Source of the DNA: Planctomycetota bacterium
GTDB lineage: Bacteria > Planctomycetota > Phycisphaerae > Phycisphaerales > UBA1924
Direction: 5' to 3'
DNA length: 64,000 nt
Assembly: GCA_014584315.1 (NCBI GenBank)
Contig: JACTNA010000009.1
Span: 1-64,000, forward strand
A program made the position numbers and the translations under genes. A model generated the notes under the pieces. That model saw only the letters and a list, made by a program, of their open reading frames with translations. It had not been told where the DNA came from and did not search any database. Shown one piece after another: positions 44,032 through 51,649 of this stretch (its first letter is position 1; each line of letters starts with the position of its first letter).

Positions 44032-45540
44032 ATGCAGCAGACATCGACTCGAAGCCCGACGAGCCAGGTCCGCCCGGAAGCATTCGGCTACGACCAGGCC
44101 CGGCACCTGCTCTGGCGGGCCGGGTTCGGCGGCACGCCCGAACAGGTCCAGACACTGGTCTCGTGGGGGCCGACCAAGGCCGTGGACTACCTGCTCGACG
44201 CCGAGAAGGTCGACTTCCGCGAAGCACGCGCGGACGAGTTCAACTCGTCGATCATGCGCCCGCCGACGATGGAGGAGCAGGCGGCGATCCGCCGCGCCCG
44301 CCAGACGCAGGACGAGAACGCGTTGGCCCAGGTGCGGCTCGAGCAGCAGCGTCGGCAGCGCGACGACCGGCGCCAGGCGCGCGAGGTGCAGCGCTGGTGG
44401 CTGGCCCGGATGATCGAGACGCCGCGCCCGCTCGAAGAGAAGATGACGCTCTTCTGGCACGGGCACTTCGCGACGTCGTACCGGACCATCGAAGACTCGT
44501 ACCACATGTTCCAGCAGAACCGCATGTTCCGCGCCCACGCGCTGGGCAACTACGGCGACCTGATGTTCCGCATCATCCGCGACCCGGCGATGCTGGCCTA
44601 CCTCGACAACAACGACTCCCGCCGCGACCGCCCCAACGAGAACCTCGCACGCGAACTCATGGAACTCTTCAGCCTCGGCGTCGGCAACTACACCGAGCGC
44701 GACATCAAGGAGGGCGCCCGCGCCCTCACCGGCTACACCTTCCGCGACGACGAGTTCTACTTCGACCAGGGCAACCACGACACCGGCGCCAAGCAGATCC
44801 TCGGCGTCAGCGGCAACCTCGACGGCGACGGGTTCGTCCGCGCGATCCTGGCACGCCCCGCGTGCTCTCGGTTCATGTGCCGCAAGTTGTACGCCTTCTT
44901 CGCCGCCGAACCGCCCGACAGCGACCGAGAACTCACCCGGGACGCCTCGGGCGTGCTGCGCGAGATGGCGTCCGACATGCTGCGCTCGCGGTACGCCGTC
45001 AAGCCCGTCCTGCGCCGCCTCTTCCTGAGCGAGCACTTTTACTCCCCCGAGGTGATGGGACAGCACATCAAGAGCCCGACGGAACTCGTCGTCGGGGCGG
45101 TCCGCTCGCTGCTCACCCCCGCGCGCGACCTCTCCATCCTCCTCGACGCCATGGACCTCATGGGCCAGAGCCTGCTCTTCCCGCCGAGCGTGGCCGGATG
45201 GGCCGGCGGCCGCGCGTGGATCAACACCTCCACGCTGTTCGTGCGCCAGAACATCCTCGCCTATCTCCTCACCGGCAAGCGCCCCCAGGGCTACGACCCG
45301 CTCGCCGACGAGCAGAAGTACGACCCCGCCCCGCTGCTCAGCGGGCTGGACGAGTCCGCGCGGACGGACCCCTCGCGCGTGATCGACTACCTGCTGCGGT
45401 TCACCGTCGGCTCGGCGCCGACGCACGCCCGGGCGACGCTCGAGCAGTTCGTCGCCTCCCACGGCGGGCGCGTAAGCAACGACATGATCACCGGCCTGCT
45501 GCTGATCATCACGGCCATGCCGGAATACCAGTTGACCTGA
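44032..45540 (+). CDS. DUF1800 domain-containing protein
   Basis: A 502-residue protein of the DUF1800 family, which in planctomycetes is almost always encoded beside a DUF1501 protein. Typical text: AFGYDQARHLLWRAGFGGTP at the start, MTLFWHGHFATSYRTIED, NENLARELMELFSLGVGNYT and ARALTGYTFRDDEFYFDQGN. No signal peptide is seen. The role is unknown; the pair has been suggested to act at the cell surface. ATG 44032 has GGGAGG six bases upstream; the reading before it passes through the palindromic repeats. The DUF1501 gene follows, separated only by the four-helix-bundle cassette. Confidence 0.9.
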   Translation: MQQTSTRSPTSQVRPEAFGYDQARHLLWRAGFGGTPEQVQTLVSWGPTKAVDYLLDAEKVDFREARADEFNSSIMRPPTMEEQAAIRRARQTQDENALAQVRLEQQRRQRDDRRQAREVQRWWLARMIETPRPLEEKMTLFWHGHFATSYRTIEDSYHMFQQNRMFRAHALGNYGDLMFRIIRDPAMLAYLDNNDSRRDRPNENLARELMELFSLGVGNYTERDIKEGARALTGYTFRDDEFYFDQGNHDTGAKQILGVSGNLDGDGFVRAILARPACSRFMCRKLYAFFAAEPPDSDRELTRDASGVLREMASDMLRSRYAVKPVLRRLFLSEHFYSPEVMGQHIKSPTELVVGAVRSLLTPARDLSILLDAMDLMGQSLLFPPSVAGWAGGRAWINTSTLFVRQNILAYLLTGKRPQGYDPLADEQKYDPAPLLSGLDESARTDPSRVIDYLLRFTVGSAPTHARATLEQFVASHGGRVSNDMITGLLLIITAMPEYQLT

Positions 45541-45543
45541 CAA

Positions 45544-45573
45544 TGGACAGTGGACAGTGGACAGTGGACAGTG
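45544..45573 (+). repeat. Tandem heptamer array (TGGACAG)4
   Basis: Four perfect TGGACAG units (45544-45571) followed by a degenerate TGAGGACA. The degenerate unit supplies the GAGGA ribosome site of the four-helix-bundle gene. A 27-28-nt perfect stem can form with the inverted array at 45992-46023, enclosing that gene. Confidence 0.85.
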
Positions 45574-45583
45574 AGGACAATAC

Positions 45584-45976
45584 ATGGGCCGACTGAGGAC
45601 CGAGACGCTGGAGCGCGTGGAACTGTTCGCGGACCGCGTGCTTGATCTTGCCGAAGCGCTCGACGGTCAGCGGCGATTTCGCAGGATTGTCGAGCAGGTG
45701 GCGGCATCGGGAACGTCCGTTGGCGCAATCCTGTTCGAGGCCGACCAATCGATCACGGCGAAGGATTTCGCGAGGACTCTTGGCATCGTGACCAAGGAAC
45801 TGAACGAGACGAGGTACTGGATCCGACTCATCGGCCGACGGGAGTGGATCAGTCCGGCACGCCTGGACGACCTGCTTCGGGAGAACGAGGAACTCCTCGC
45901 CATGTTCAATGCCATGATCGTCCGAACGCGCAAGTCGGCGTCTCGCCATCGCCCGACCACCACCGCCTCACCTTGA
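45584..45976 (+). CDS. Four-helix-bundle protein (23S rRNA intervening-sequence protein family)
   Basis: A 130-residue basic helical protein of the TIGR02436/S23-like family. The hallmark is VEQVAASGTSVGAILFEADQ at about residues 36-55 and KDFARTLGIVTKELNETRYW with IRLIG at about 60-83, and the four helices are evident. Homologues are encoded in intervening sequences of 23S rRNA in spirochetes and Coxiella, and relatives (Avd) assist diversity-generating retroelements; the family binds nucleic acid or forms pentamers. No reverse transcriptase lies nearby. ATG 45584 has GAGGA nine bases upstream, inside the last heptamer. The gene separates DUF1800 from DUF1501. Confidence 0.85.
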   Translation: MGRLRTETLERVELFADRVLDLAEALDGQRRFRRIVEQVAASGTSVGAILFEADQSITAKDFARTLGIVTKELNETRYWIRLIGRREWISPARLDDLLRENEELLAMFNAMIVRTRKSASRHRPTTTASP

Positions 45977-45991
45977 TTCGCTGTCTCTGCA

Positions 45992-46023
45992 TGTCCACTG
46001 TCCACTGTCCACTGTCCACTGTC
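45992..46023 (-). repeat. Inverted heptamer array (CTGTCCA)n
   Basis: Partial TGTCCA, three perfect CTGTCCA units (45998-46018) and a terminal CTGTC: the reverse complement of the array at 45544-45573. It ends one base before the DUF1501 ribosome site. Confidence 0.85.
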
Positions 46024-46036
46024 GCCGGAGACTCCC

Positions 46037-47359
46037 ATGCCGTTGCCCGATCCCGCCGCGTTCACCCGTCGCCAGTTCCTGCACTCCGGCCTCGTCATGG
46101 CCTCCGCCGCCGCGACGCTGCCCGCGTTCCTGCAGCGATCGGCGTTCGGCCTCCCGATGCCCGCGCTCGGGATGTCGTCCATCCCCGGCGTGCCCGAGGA
46201 CCACATCCTCGTCGTGCTGCAACTCTCCGGCGGCAACGACGGGCTGAACACCGTCGTCCCCTTCGGCGAGGACGAGTACTACCGCCGACGCCAGGGCATC
46301 GCCGTCACGCAGCAGCAGGCGCTCCGGCTCGACGCCCGCGCCAACGGCATCGGGCTGCACCCCGCGCTCGCGCCGCTCAAGGAGATGTACGACGAAGGGC
46401 TGGCGGCCATCGTCCAGGGCGTCGGCTACCCCAACCCCAACCGCTCGCACTTCAAGAGCATGGACATCTGGCACACCGCCGACACCTCGGGCACCGGCGA
46501 CGGGTGGATCGGCCGCTACTACGACTCCCAGTGCTGCGGCTTCGGCAAGGGCGAGTCCGGCACGCCCGAGCAGACGCAGACCAACCCGCAGCCGGGCATC
46601 GCCATCGGACGCACCGCGCCGCTCGCCATGCAGGGCCGCCGCCTCCAGCCCGTCGCGTTCGAAACCCCCAACCTCTTCCGCTGGACCGGCCAGGACGTCC
46701 ACGAGTCGCTGCACGAGCCGTACCGCGCGATCACCACCGCGGGCGTGCCGGACGGCGCGGACGCGAACTCGCAGGCATCCTTCCTGATGCGCACCGCACT
46801 CGACGCGCAGGTCTCCAGCGACCTGATCCGACGCGCGGTGGCGCAGCGGCCCCTCGTGCAGTACCCCGGCTCGGGACTGGCACGCAACCTCGCCATGATC
46901 GCCAGCATGATCCGCGCGGGCCTCAAGACCCGCGTCTACTACTGCGACCTCGGCGGCTTCGACACGCACGCCGGGCAGGGGGGAGCCAACGGCCAGCACG
47001 CCAACCTGCTGCGCACCTTCGCCGAGGCCGTGCGCGCCTTCTACGCCGACCTCAAGGCCCAGGAGAACGACAAGCGCGTCATGACGATGGTCTTCTCCGA
47101 GTTCGGCCGGCGCGTCGGGCAGAACGCCTCCGGCGGCACCGACCACGGCACGGCCGCGCCCATGTTCGTGCTCGGGCCGATGGTGCGCGCCGGGCTGCAC
47201 GGCGAGCACCCCTCCATGCGCGACCTCGACGACGGGGACCTCAAGTTCCGCACCGACTTCCGGCAGGTCTACGCGACCGTGCTGGAGCGGTGGATGGGCG
47301 CGCCGTCGAAGGAGATCCTGGAGGGGACCTACAGGACGCTGAATCTGGTCCGAGCGTGA
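46037..47359 (+). CDS. DUF1501 domain-containing secreted protein
   Basis: A 440-residue protein with a Tat signal (TRRQFLHSGLVMASAAATLP) and the alkaline-phosphatase-like DUF1501 fold. DHILVVLQLSGGNDGLNTVV contains the first conserved Asp, followed by KSMDIWHTADT, GGFDTHAGQGGANGQHANLL and SEFGRRVGQNASGGTDHGTA. These resemble metal and nucleophile positions of sulfatase/phosphatase enzymes, but no substrate is known for DUF1501 proteins. It pairs with DUF1800 upstream. ATG 46037 has CCGGAG seven bases upstream. Confidence 0.9.
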   Translation: MPLPDPAAFTRRQFLHSGLVMASAAATLPAFLQRSAFGLPMPALGMSSIPGVPEDHILVVLQLSGGNDGLNTVVPFGEDEYYRRRQGIAVTQQQALRLDARANGIGLHPALAPLKEMYDEGLAAIVQGVGYPNPNRSHFKSMDIWHTADTSGTGDGWIGRYYDSQCCGFGKGESGTPEQTQTNPQPGIAIGRTAPLAMQGRRLQPVAFETPNLFRWTGQDVHESLHEPYRAITTAGVPDGADANSQASFLMRTALDAQVSSDLIRRAVAQRPLVQYPGSGLARNLAMIASMIRAGLKTRVYYCDLGGFDTHAGQGGANGQHANLLRTFAEAVRAFYADLKAQENDKRVMTMVFSEFGRRVGQNASGGTDHGTAAPMFVLGPMVRAGLHGEHPSMRDLDDGDLKFRTDFRQVYATVLERWMGAPSKEILEGTYRTLNLVRA

Positions 47360-47441
47360 GGGGGAAGCGCGGGCGCCCCGGCCGTGCGGCGCCGGCCCGG
47401 GCCGCGGTCCGATACAATGCCGGTGCAGGAAAGGACGCGCG

Positions 47442-47672
47442 ATGTCAACGGACCCCATCCGCATCGGCCCGGAGCAGGAGCGCAAGGCCCACGAGATCGC
47501 GCGCGCCGAGGGCACCTCGCCGACCGAGGTGGCCAACCGGGCCATCGATCGCCTGTACGACGACGCGAGGGCAGCCCGACACCGGCAGGGGAGCGCCGAT
47601 AGCCTGTACGATGCGCTCGTTCGGGCAGGATCGCTCGGTGTCGTCGACGGCATGTCGAGCGAACCGGTTTGA
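47442..47672 (+). CDS. Small antitoxin-like protein without an adjacent toxin
   Basis: A 76-residue acidic/helical protein (PIRIGPEQERKAHEIARAEG, then TSPTEVANRAIDRLYDDARA). The first half resembles ribbon-helix-helix or toxin-partner antitoxins that precede PIN-type toxins, but the same-strand downstream frame is only 12 bp of spacer before a convergent PIN gene, which has its own antitoxin. It may be an orphan antitoxin or an unrelated regulator. ATG 47442 is preceded by AGGAAAGGA with good spacing, and TACAAT near 47413 is a possible -10. Confidence 0.5.
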   Translation: MSTDPIRIGPEQERKAHEIARAEGTSPTEVANRAIDRLYDDARAARHRQGSADSLYDALVRAGSLGVVDGMSSEPV

Positions 47673-47684
47673 TTGCCGAGTCGC

Positions 47685-48170
47685 CTACAGCTCACCGGCA
47701 TCGGCAAGAACGCGCCGAAGGACCTGCTGAGACACCCTGAAGTTGATCTTTGCGTCCAACTCGTCGAGGAGCGGCGCAACCCGATCCAGCAATCGGAGTT
47801 CTTTCGCCCGCACGAGCAGCGCCAATACCCCGGTCGTCCGCAGCCCGAGACGGGCAGCAACGCGCCTTCCATCCGATTCGTCGAGCAGTATCGTCTCCGC
47901 CCCCACCTCGATCGCCAACGCCAACGCTTCGGCCTCACCTGCATTCAACTCGACGAGCAGTCGATCGACCTGTCCGCGATCTGATGGGGAACGAACAACC
48001 AGATACGGATACTGCGTGACATCCAGCGGCGCGACACCCGGTGACTCCGCGGCAAGTTCTCTCATCACAGCCGGCGGGATCAGCGCTTCACCGAAGACCG
48101 ATTCGATCAGCCCGAGCCGGTCGAGCGCCTGCAACGCTCGCAACGGCGACGTGTCGCTGACAACGATCAC
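47685..48170 (-). CDS. DUF3368 PIN-domain toxin
   Basis: A 161-residue PIN-domain ribonuclease of the DUF3368 group. VVSDTSPLRALQALDRLGLI at the start carries the first catalytic Asp. GEAEALALAIEVGAETILLD, with the conserved Glu and later DESDGRR, completes the acidic site. Such proteins are VapC-like toxins cleaving RNA and are neutralised by a UPF0175 antitoxin, which is encoded here immediately upstream (3-bp gap). The start is GTG 48170. The gene converges on the small antitoxin-like ORF ending at 47672. Confidence 0.82.
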   Translation of the reverse strand: MIVVSDTSPLRALQALDRLGLIESVFGEALIPPAVMRELAAESPGVAPLDVTQYPYLVVRSPSDRGQVDRLLVELNAGEAEALALAIEVGAETILLDESDGRRVAARLGLRTTGVLALLVRAKELRLLDRVAPLLDELDAKINFRVSQQVLRRVLADAGEL

Positions 48171-48173
48171 GGA

Positions 48174-48422
48174 TCACACCGCCTTGCGCCACGGCGCATC
48201 GCGTGTGTCCTGCTCGTAGTCTTCGAGCGTCGTGCGATACACCGCAAGCCCGCGGCGGCGCAGTTCGGCCTCGAACGCAGGGCGCTGCAAGCCGCAGAGC
48301 CTCGCTGCGCTGCTCTTGGCCAGCCTCCCGGCGTCGAAGAGGCGGCAAGCCAACTCGACGAGGGCTTCCTGTTCAGTCAAGCCAGCCTCGTTCAAGATGT
48401 CATCGGGGATATGAAGCGTCAT
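48174..48422 (-). CDS. UPF0175 antitoxin of the DUF3368 toxin
   Basis: An 82-residue protein matching UPF0175: MTLHIPDDILNEAGLTEQEA, then LVELACRLFDAGRLAKSSAA, then RLCGLQRPAFEAELRRRGL. The family has a short N-terminal strand and a helix-turn-helix and is the usual partner of DUF3368 toxins, probably repressing the operon. ATG 48422 is preferred because the homology starts there. A TATGAT hexamer lies nine bases upstream, so the leader is very short; no Shine-Dalgarno is evident. Confidence 0.78.
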   Translation of the reverse strand: MTLHIPDDILNEAGLTEQEALVELACRLFDAGRLAKSSAARLCGLQRPAFEAELRRRGLAVYRTTLEDYEQDTRDAPWRKAV

Positions 48423-48630
48423 TCCAATGGAATCATAGGCGGTTCGGCAGAGAGGTCTCCACCCGAAAGCGCCGGGCGACGACTCCTGCCGGGCGATTGG
48501 CCCGAACGACATCCTCGATCAACGCCCAGACCGGGGGCACGCGTTCTTGGACATGAACGATCGCCCGGTGTTCCGTTCCGATGGCGACAAGCGGTTCTGA
48601 AAGGGCTGCATCGCGGCCATCGGGGCAGGA

Positions 48631-49170
48631 TCAGTCCTGCGGGCGTGGCCCAAACCCCGCCGCCGTGAACTCGATCGTCGGCGGCTCCGCGCCCGGCGGG
48701 CGGGCGGCCGGGTCCGTCATCGGCAGCCGACGCGGCCCGACCTCGCGCCCATCGCCGTCGATCTCGGGCGCGTGCTCCTCGCCCAGCACGAAGCGCAGCG
48801 CAGCCCGGCCGGGCACAGTGCGTTGTTCCAGCAGCGCGACCCACGCCCCGTCGGCGCGGCGGGCCATCCGCAGCGGCTCGGCGTCGTCGATGACGATGAA
48901 GACCGGGCGCGACTCGGAGGACTGGCCCGAGGCGTCGTGCAGCACGATCGCGACACCGCCGGGGAGCGACTCGGCGGGCACGAGTCGCGTGCGCCCGGCG
49001 AGGTATTCGCCGAGGGCGTTTGCGCCGCCCGTCTGGCCCGCGCCCGCGCCGACGGGCGGCGCGGCGAGGCGCACGCCGCGCTCGAGCGAAACGGCGACAG
49101 CGTAGAGCAGCCCGGCCACGACCAGAATCGGGGCCGCCAGAAAGAGCGTCAGCAGCACGCGCTTGCGCAT
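48631..49170 (-). CDS. Membrane-anchored hypothetical protein
   Basis: A 179-residue protein with one N-terminal membrane segment (VLLTLFLAAPILVVAGLLYA) and an extracytoplasmic domain rich in Pro, Gly and Arg. There is no catalytic motif; EFTAAGFGPRPQD at the end is unremarkable. It follows the 609-residue PadR-associated gene after 51 bp on the same strand and may be co-transcribed with it. No family recognised. Confidence 0.55.
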   Translation of the reverse strand: MRKRVLLTLFLAAPILVVAGLLYAVAVSLERGVRLAAPPVGAGAGQTGGANALGEYLAGRTRLVPAESLPGGVAIVLHDASGQSSESRPVFIVIDDAEPLRMARRADGAWVALLEQRTVPGRAALRFVLGEEHAPEIDGDGREVGPRRLPMTDPAARPPGAEPPTIEFTAAGFGPRPQD

Positions 49171-49221
49171 GGGCGTGCGCGATGGTAGGTGGCGTGCGCG
49201 CGGGGACCGTGCACGCGGCGG

Positions 49222-51051
49222 CTACTCCTCCCGCGGCTCCATGACCGGCCAGAAGACCCAGTCGCCACGGTGGCGGTCGCGGCCGATCGGCGTCGCGAGC
49301 GAAGCGGCGAGTTCCGCCGGGGAACGCCACTGCCCCGCGCCGTTCGGCCCCTGCTTCGGGGGCACGCCGCCGTCGTCGAGGCCGTCGACGCCGATGGAGT
49401 AGAGCAGCGGGCGGCCGTCGCGCAGCGCGTACCGCAGCGGGTTCCCGTCGAAGCGGTCGATCGGGAGCGACGGGAGCAGCACCGGGACGAGTTCGTCGAG
49501 CGAGGCCGGGTAGTCGCCGTGGCGGCGGCGGTGCAGTTCGAGCGCGATGACGACCAGGGCCGCGTCGCGCCGGCATCTGACGGTTTCCGCCGAAGCGTAC
49601 GAACGCGGCACGACCGGGACGATCGCCACGACGGGCAGGTAGCGTGCCGTGAGGATCGGCGTCGCGGTGATCCCATCGACGATCGCATCGAAGCGCGAGG
49701 TGTCCAGACGCCAAAGCGGCTGGGCGGCGATGGCTTGGGCCTCGCTCATCAGACGGGTGTGCATCGAGGTGATCTCGCGACGGTTGCCGACGACGATCGC
49801 CGCGAGCGGACCGACGATCGAATCGGTCATCCTGTGCGTCCCGACAGCGTCCATCGACAACGAATCGAGCGCGCGGAGAAGCCGGAAGCCCTCGGGGGTC
49901 AGGCGACCGCCGCCGCGACCGTCATCGGTGTAGACGCGCTGCACGAAGTCCTCGAAGTACGCCCGCTCGGCCGCGAAGTCGATCCGCATGGCGTCGTCCG
50001 TGCGCGGCGAGCCGAGCAGGTGCGCCAGCTCGCGGAGGTTCGCGTCGCTGAAGGCGCCGGGTCGCTCCCGGAGGAGGCGGACGACGTGCTCGGACTGCAT
50101 CGCCGTGATCGCGATGCCGACGAGCGCGGAGATGAGGAACGGCTGCTGCTGGGAGTGCGACGCGAGGCCCGAGATGGCGACGAGATTCGCGACGGCGCGA
50201 TCGCCGTCGCCCTCGTGCACCGCGACGTAGGCATCCTGCATGAGCGCGACGGCGAAGGCCCGGAACTCGCCCAACTGGGGCAGGAGCACCTCGAGCAGCA
50301 TCGGGTTGGCGCTCGGCTCCAGGGGTCCGAAGGCCTCCCCCATCGCCTCGGCCTTCGCGGCCGCGTAGTCCGGGTCGTAGGTGTTGCCGATGTCGACCCC
50401 GAGCGTCGGTCGCGACGCGGCGTCGCGGATGATCTCGAGCGCGCCCGCGTTGTCGCGCAGCCACGCGACGGTCGCGCCCCAGGCGTCGTCGCCTGGCCGC
50501 ACGCCGGGCCATTCGGAGCGGAACACGTCCGATTCCCTGGTGAACGCCGGCACGGCGCGGATGTACACCGGCCACGCGCGTTCGCTCATCGGGACGTGCG
50601 CGTGCCGCGCGTTCAGTTCGGCGGTCACGTTGCGCGAGACGGTCGGAGTGCCCATGGAGAAGCGGACCGCCAACACGACGAACAGCACGACCAGGCCGAG
50701 CGTCGCAAAGCCCGCGCCCTTGGCCGTCTTCGCGGCGGCGCGCCAGACAAGCGGCCGCCTGCGCTTGACCGCCCGACGGATCAGCCGTGCCGCCGCCCCC
50801 GCATCCCCAAAGGACTCGATCAGATCGCGTTCGCTGCGTCCGGCGGCGAGGCCCTCGGCAAAGTGAGAGCCGAGTTCGCGGGCGACTTCCGCCCGCTCCG
50901 ACCGCCACAGGCGCGTCGACCGGACGGTTCGGTTGATCAGGTCCGAGATCGGGCCGGGGAGGCCGAACGATGCGGCCGCGTCCTCCTCGCGCCGCGGCGC
51001 GGCCGGGACGCTCACGGCAGTTGCCCGGGGGGATTCGTGATCCCGTCTCAT
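49222..51051 (-). CDS. PadR-linked membrane protein with HAAS-like N-terminus
   Basis: A 609-residue protein. The N-terminal 80 residues (SERAEVARELGSHFAEGLAA, then GRSERDLIESFGDAGAAARL) match the small helical domain (HAAS/DUF1700-like) that is common in proteins encoded next to PadR regulators. A single membrane helix follows at about 110-130 (AGFATLGLVVLFVVLAVRFS), and the large C-terminal domain is extracytoplasmic, helical and Arg/Ala-rich, ending RYLPVVAIVPVVPRSYASAE and DYPASLDELVPVLLPSLPID. The last part resembles the C-terminal domain of pseudopilin-like planctomycete proteins. The start overlaps the PadR stop by 4 bp, so PadR and this protein form one regulated unit. Confidence 0.65.
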   Translation of the reverse strand: MRRDHESPRATAVSVPAAPRREEDAAASFGLPGPISDLINRTVRSTRLWRSERAEVARELGSHFAEGLAAGRSERDLIESFGDAGAAARLIRRAVKRRRPLVWRAAAKTAKGAGFATLGLVVLFVVLAVRFSMGTPTVSRNVTAELNARHAHVPMSERAWPVYIRAVPAFTRESDVFRSEWPGVRPGDDAWGATVAWLRDNAGALEIIRDAASRPTLGVDIGNTYDPDYAAAKAEAMGEAFGPLEPSANPMLLEVLLPQLGEFRAFAVALMQDAYVAVHEGDGDRAVANLVAISGLASHSQQQPFLISALVGIAITAMQSEHVVRLLRERPGAFSDANLRELAHLLGSPRTDDAMRIDFAAERAYFEDFVQRVYTDDGRGGGRLTPEGFRLLRALDSLSMDAVGTHRMTDSIVGPLAAIVVGNRREITSMHTRLMSEAQAIAAQPLWRLDTSRFDAIVDGITATPILTARYLPVVAIVPVVPRSYASAETVRCRRDAALVVIALELHRRRHGDYPASLDELVPVLLPSLPIDRFDGNPLRYALRDGRPLLYSIGVDGLDDGGVPPKQGPNGAGQWRSPAELAASLATPIGRDRHRGDWVFWPVMEPREE

Positions 51052-51401
51052 GCGCCCACCCCCTCGGCTTCAGGACCGATCACACCCAGCGCGGTCATCG
51101 CCTGGGCCAGCGCGGCCCACTGCTTCGAGTCCGATTCCAGCCGACGCTTCCCCGATCCCGTCAGCGAGTAGTACTTGCGCGGCCGGGCGGCCTCGCCCTC
51201 ACGCCACTCGCCCTGGATCAGGCCCTTGGCTTCAAGGTTGTAGAGGAGGGGGTAGAGCGTGCTCTGGCCCATGGCGAGTACGCCCTCGGTTCGCCGGGCG
51301 AGGGCGTCCACGAGCTCATACCCGTACATGGACCGCACAGAAAGCAGCCGAAGCACGGCCACAGGGCCGGCACCCCGCATCAGTTCGCGTTCGAGCCTCA
51401 T
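51048..51401 (-). CDS. PadR-family transcriptional regulator
   Basis: A 117-residue winged-helix repressor: LRLLSVRSMYGYELVDALAR, then VLAMGQSTLYPLLYNLEAKG, LIQGEWRE and RPRKYYSLTGSGKRRLESD are standard PadR elements. The C-terminus is short, so it belongs to the small subfamily (about 110 residues) whose proteins pair with a HAAS-domain membrane protein, here overlapping by 4 bp. ATG 51401 has AGGAG eight bases upstream. A perfect palindrome at 51425-51439 in its own promoter is the likely autoregulatory site. Confidence 0.9.
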   Translation of the reverse strand: MRLERELMRGAGPVAVLRLLSVRSMYGYELVDALARRTEGVLAMGQSTLYPLLYNLEAKGLIQGEWREGEAARPRKYYSLTGSGKRRLESDSKQWAALAQAMTALGVIGPEAEGVGA

Positions 51402-51424
51402 GGGCGGACTCCTGTATCACAAAC

Positions 51425-51439
51425 TATGTGACACATAGC
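51425..51439 (-). promoter_or_regulatory. PadR operator CTATGTGACACATAG
   Basis: A 15-bp perfect palindrome with an ATGTG/CACAT core, agreeing with the ATGT..ACAT pattern known for PadR proteins. It overlaps a TATGCT -10-like hexamer (51438-51443) and the expected start of transcription, 24 bp before the padR ATG, as expected for autorepression. Confidence 0.6.
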
Positions 51440-51649
51440 ATACGCCCCGGATCAGGCTCAGGATGCGTCCAAGGGGCACGCGAACGGGCAGGCCCGCAGA
51501 TTTTTTTGCTCGGAGCGAACAAGATTGCTGGCCGAACCCCGGAGTGTGGGGCATGTTCCAGCGGGTCAGGAAAGACGAGCCCACGTGAGGCTCGAACGGA
51601 AACCGGACACGGTCCCATCAACGTCACTGAAGAAGTGAGGAGATTCAGC

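Larger units (their letters stand above)
45541..46023 (+). mobile_element. Candidate four-helix-bundle cassette bounded by inverted heptamer arrays
   Basis: This 483-bp block begins on the base after the DUF1800 stop and ends just before the Shine-Dalgarno (CCGGAG, 46025-46030) of DUF1501. Without it, stop and start would be about 13 bp apart, normal operon spacing. It is bounded by (TGGACAG)4 and its inverted copy and encodes one four-helix-bundle protein. That protein family is best known from intervening sequences inside 23S rRNA genes, which are also bounded by a long stem. The whole block may be a mobile or once-mobile unit; no transposase and no target duplication are visible. Confidence 0.4.

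Noticed and set aside
45584..45976. Diversity-generating retroelement, suggested by the four-helix-bundle (Avd-like) gene
   Set aside because: No reverse transcriptase and no adenine-variable template repeat were found nearby.
45544..46023. Heptamer arrays considered as a CRISPR or as recombinase att sites
   Set aside because: No spacers and no integrase; the arrays are contiguous and inverted.
48480..48600. Short plus-strand reading ending MNDRPVFRSDGDKRF
   Set aside because: Protein-like for only about 30 residues, no start signal and no family; left unannotated.
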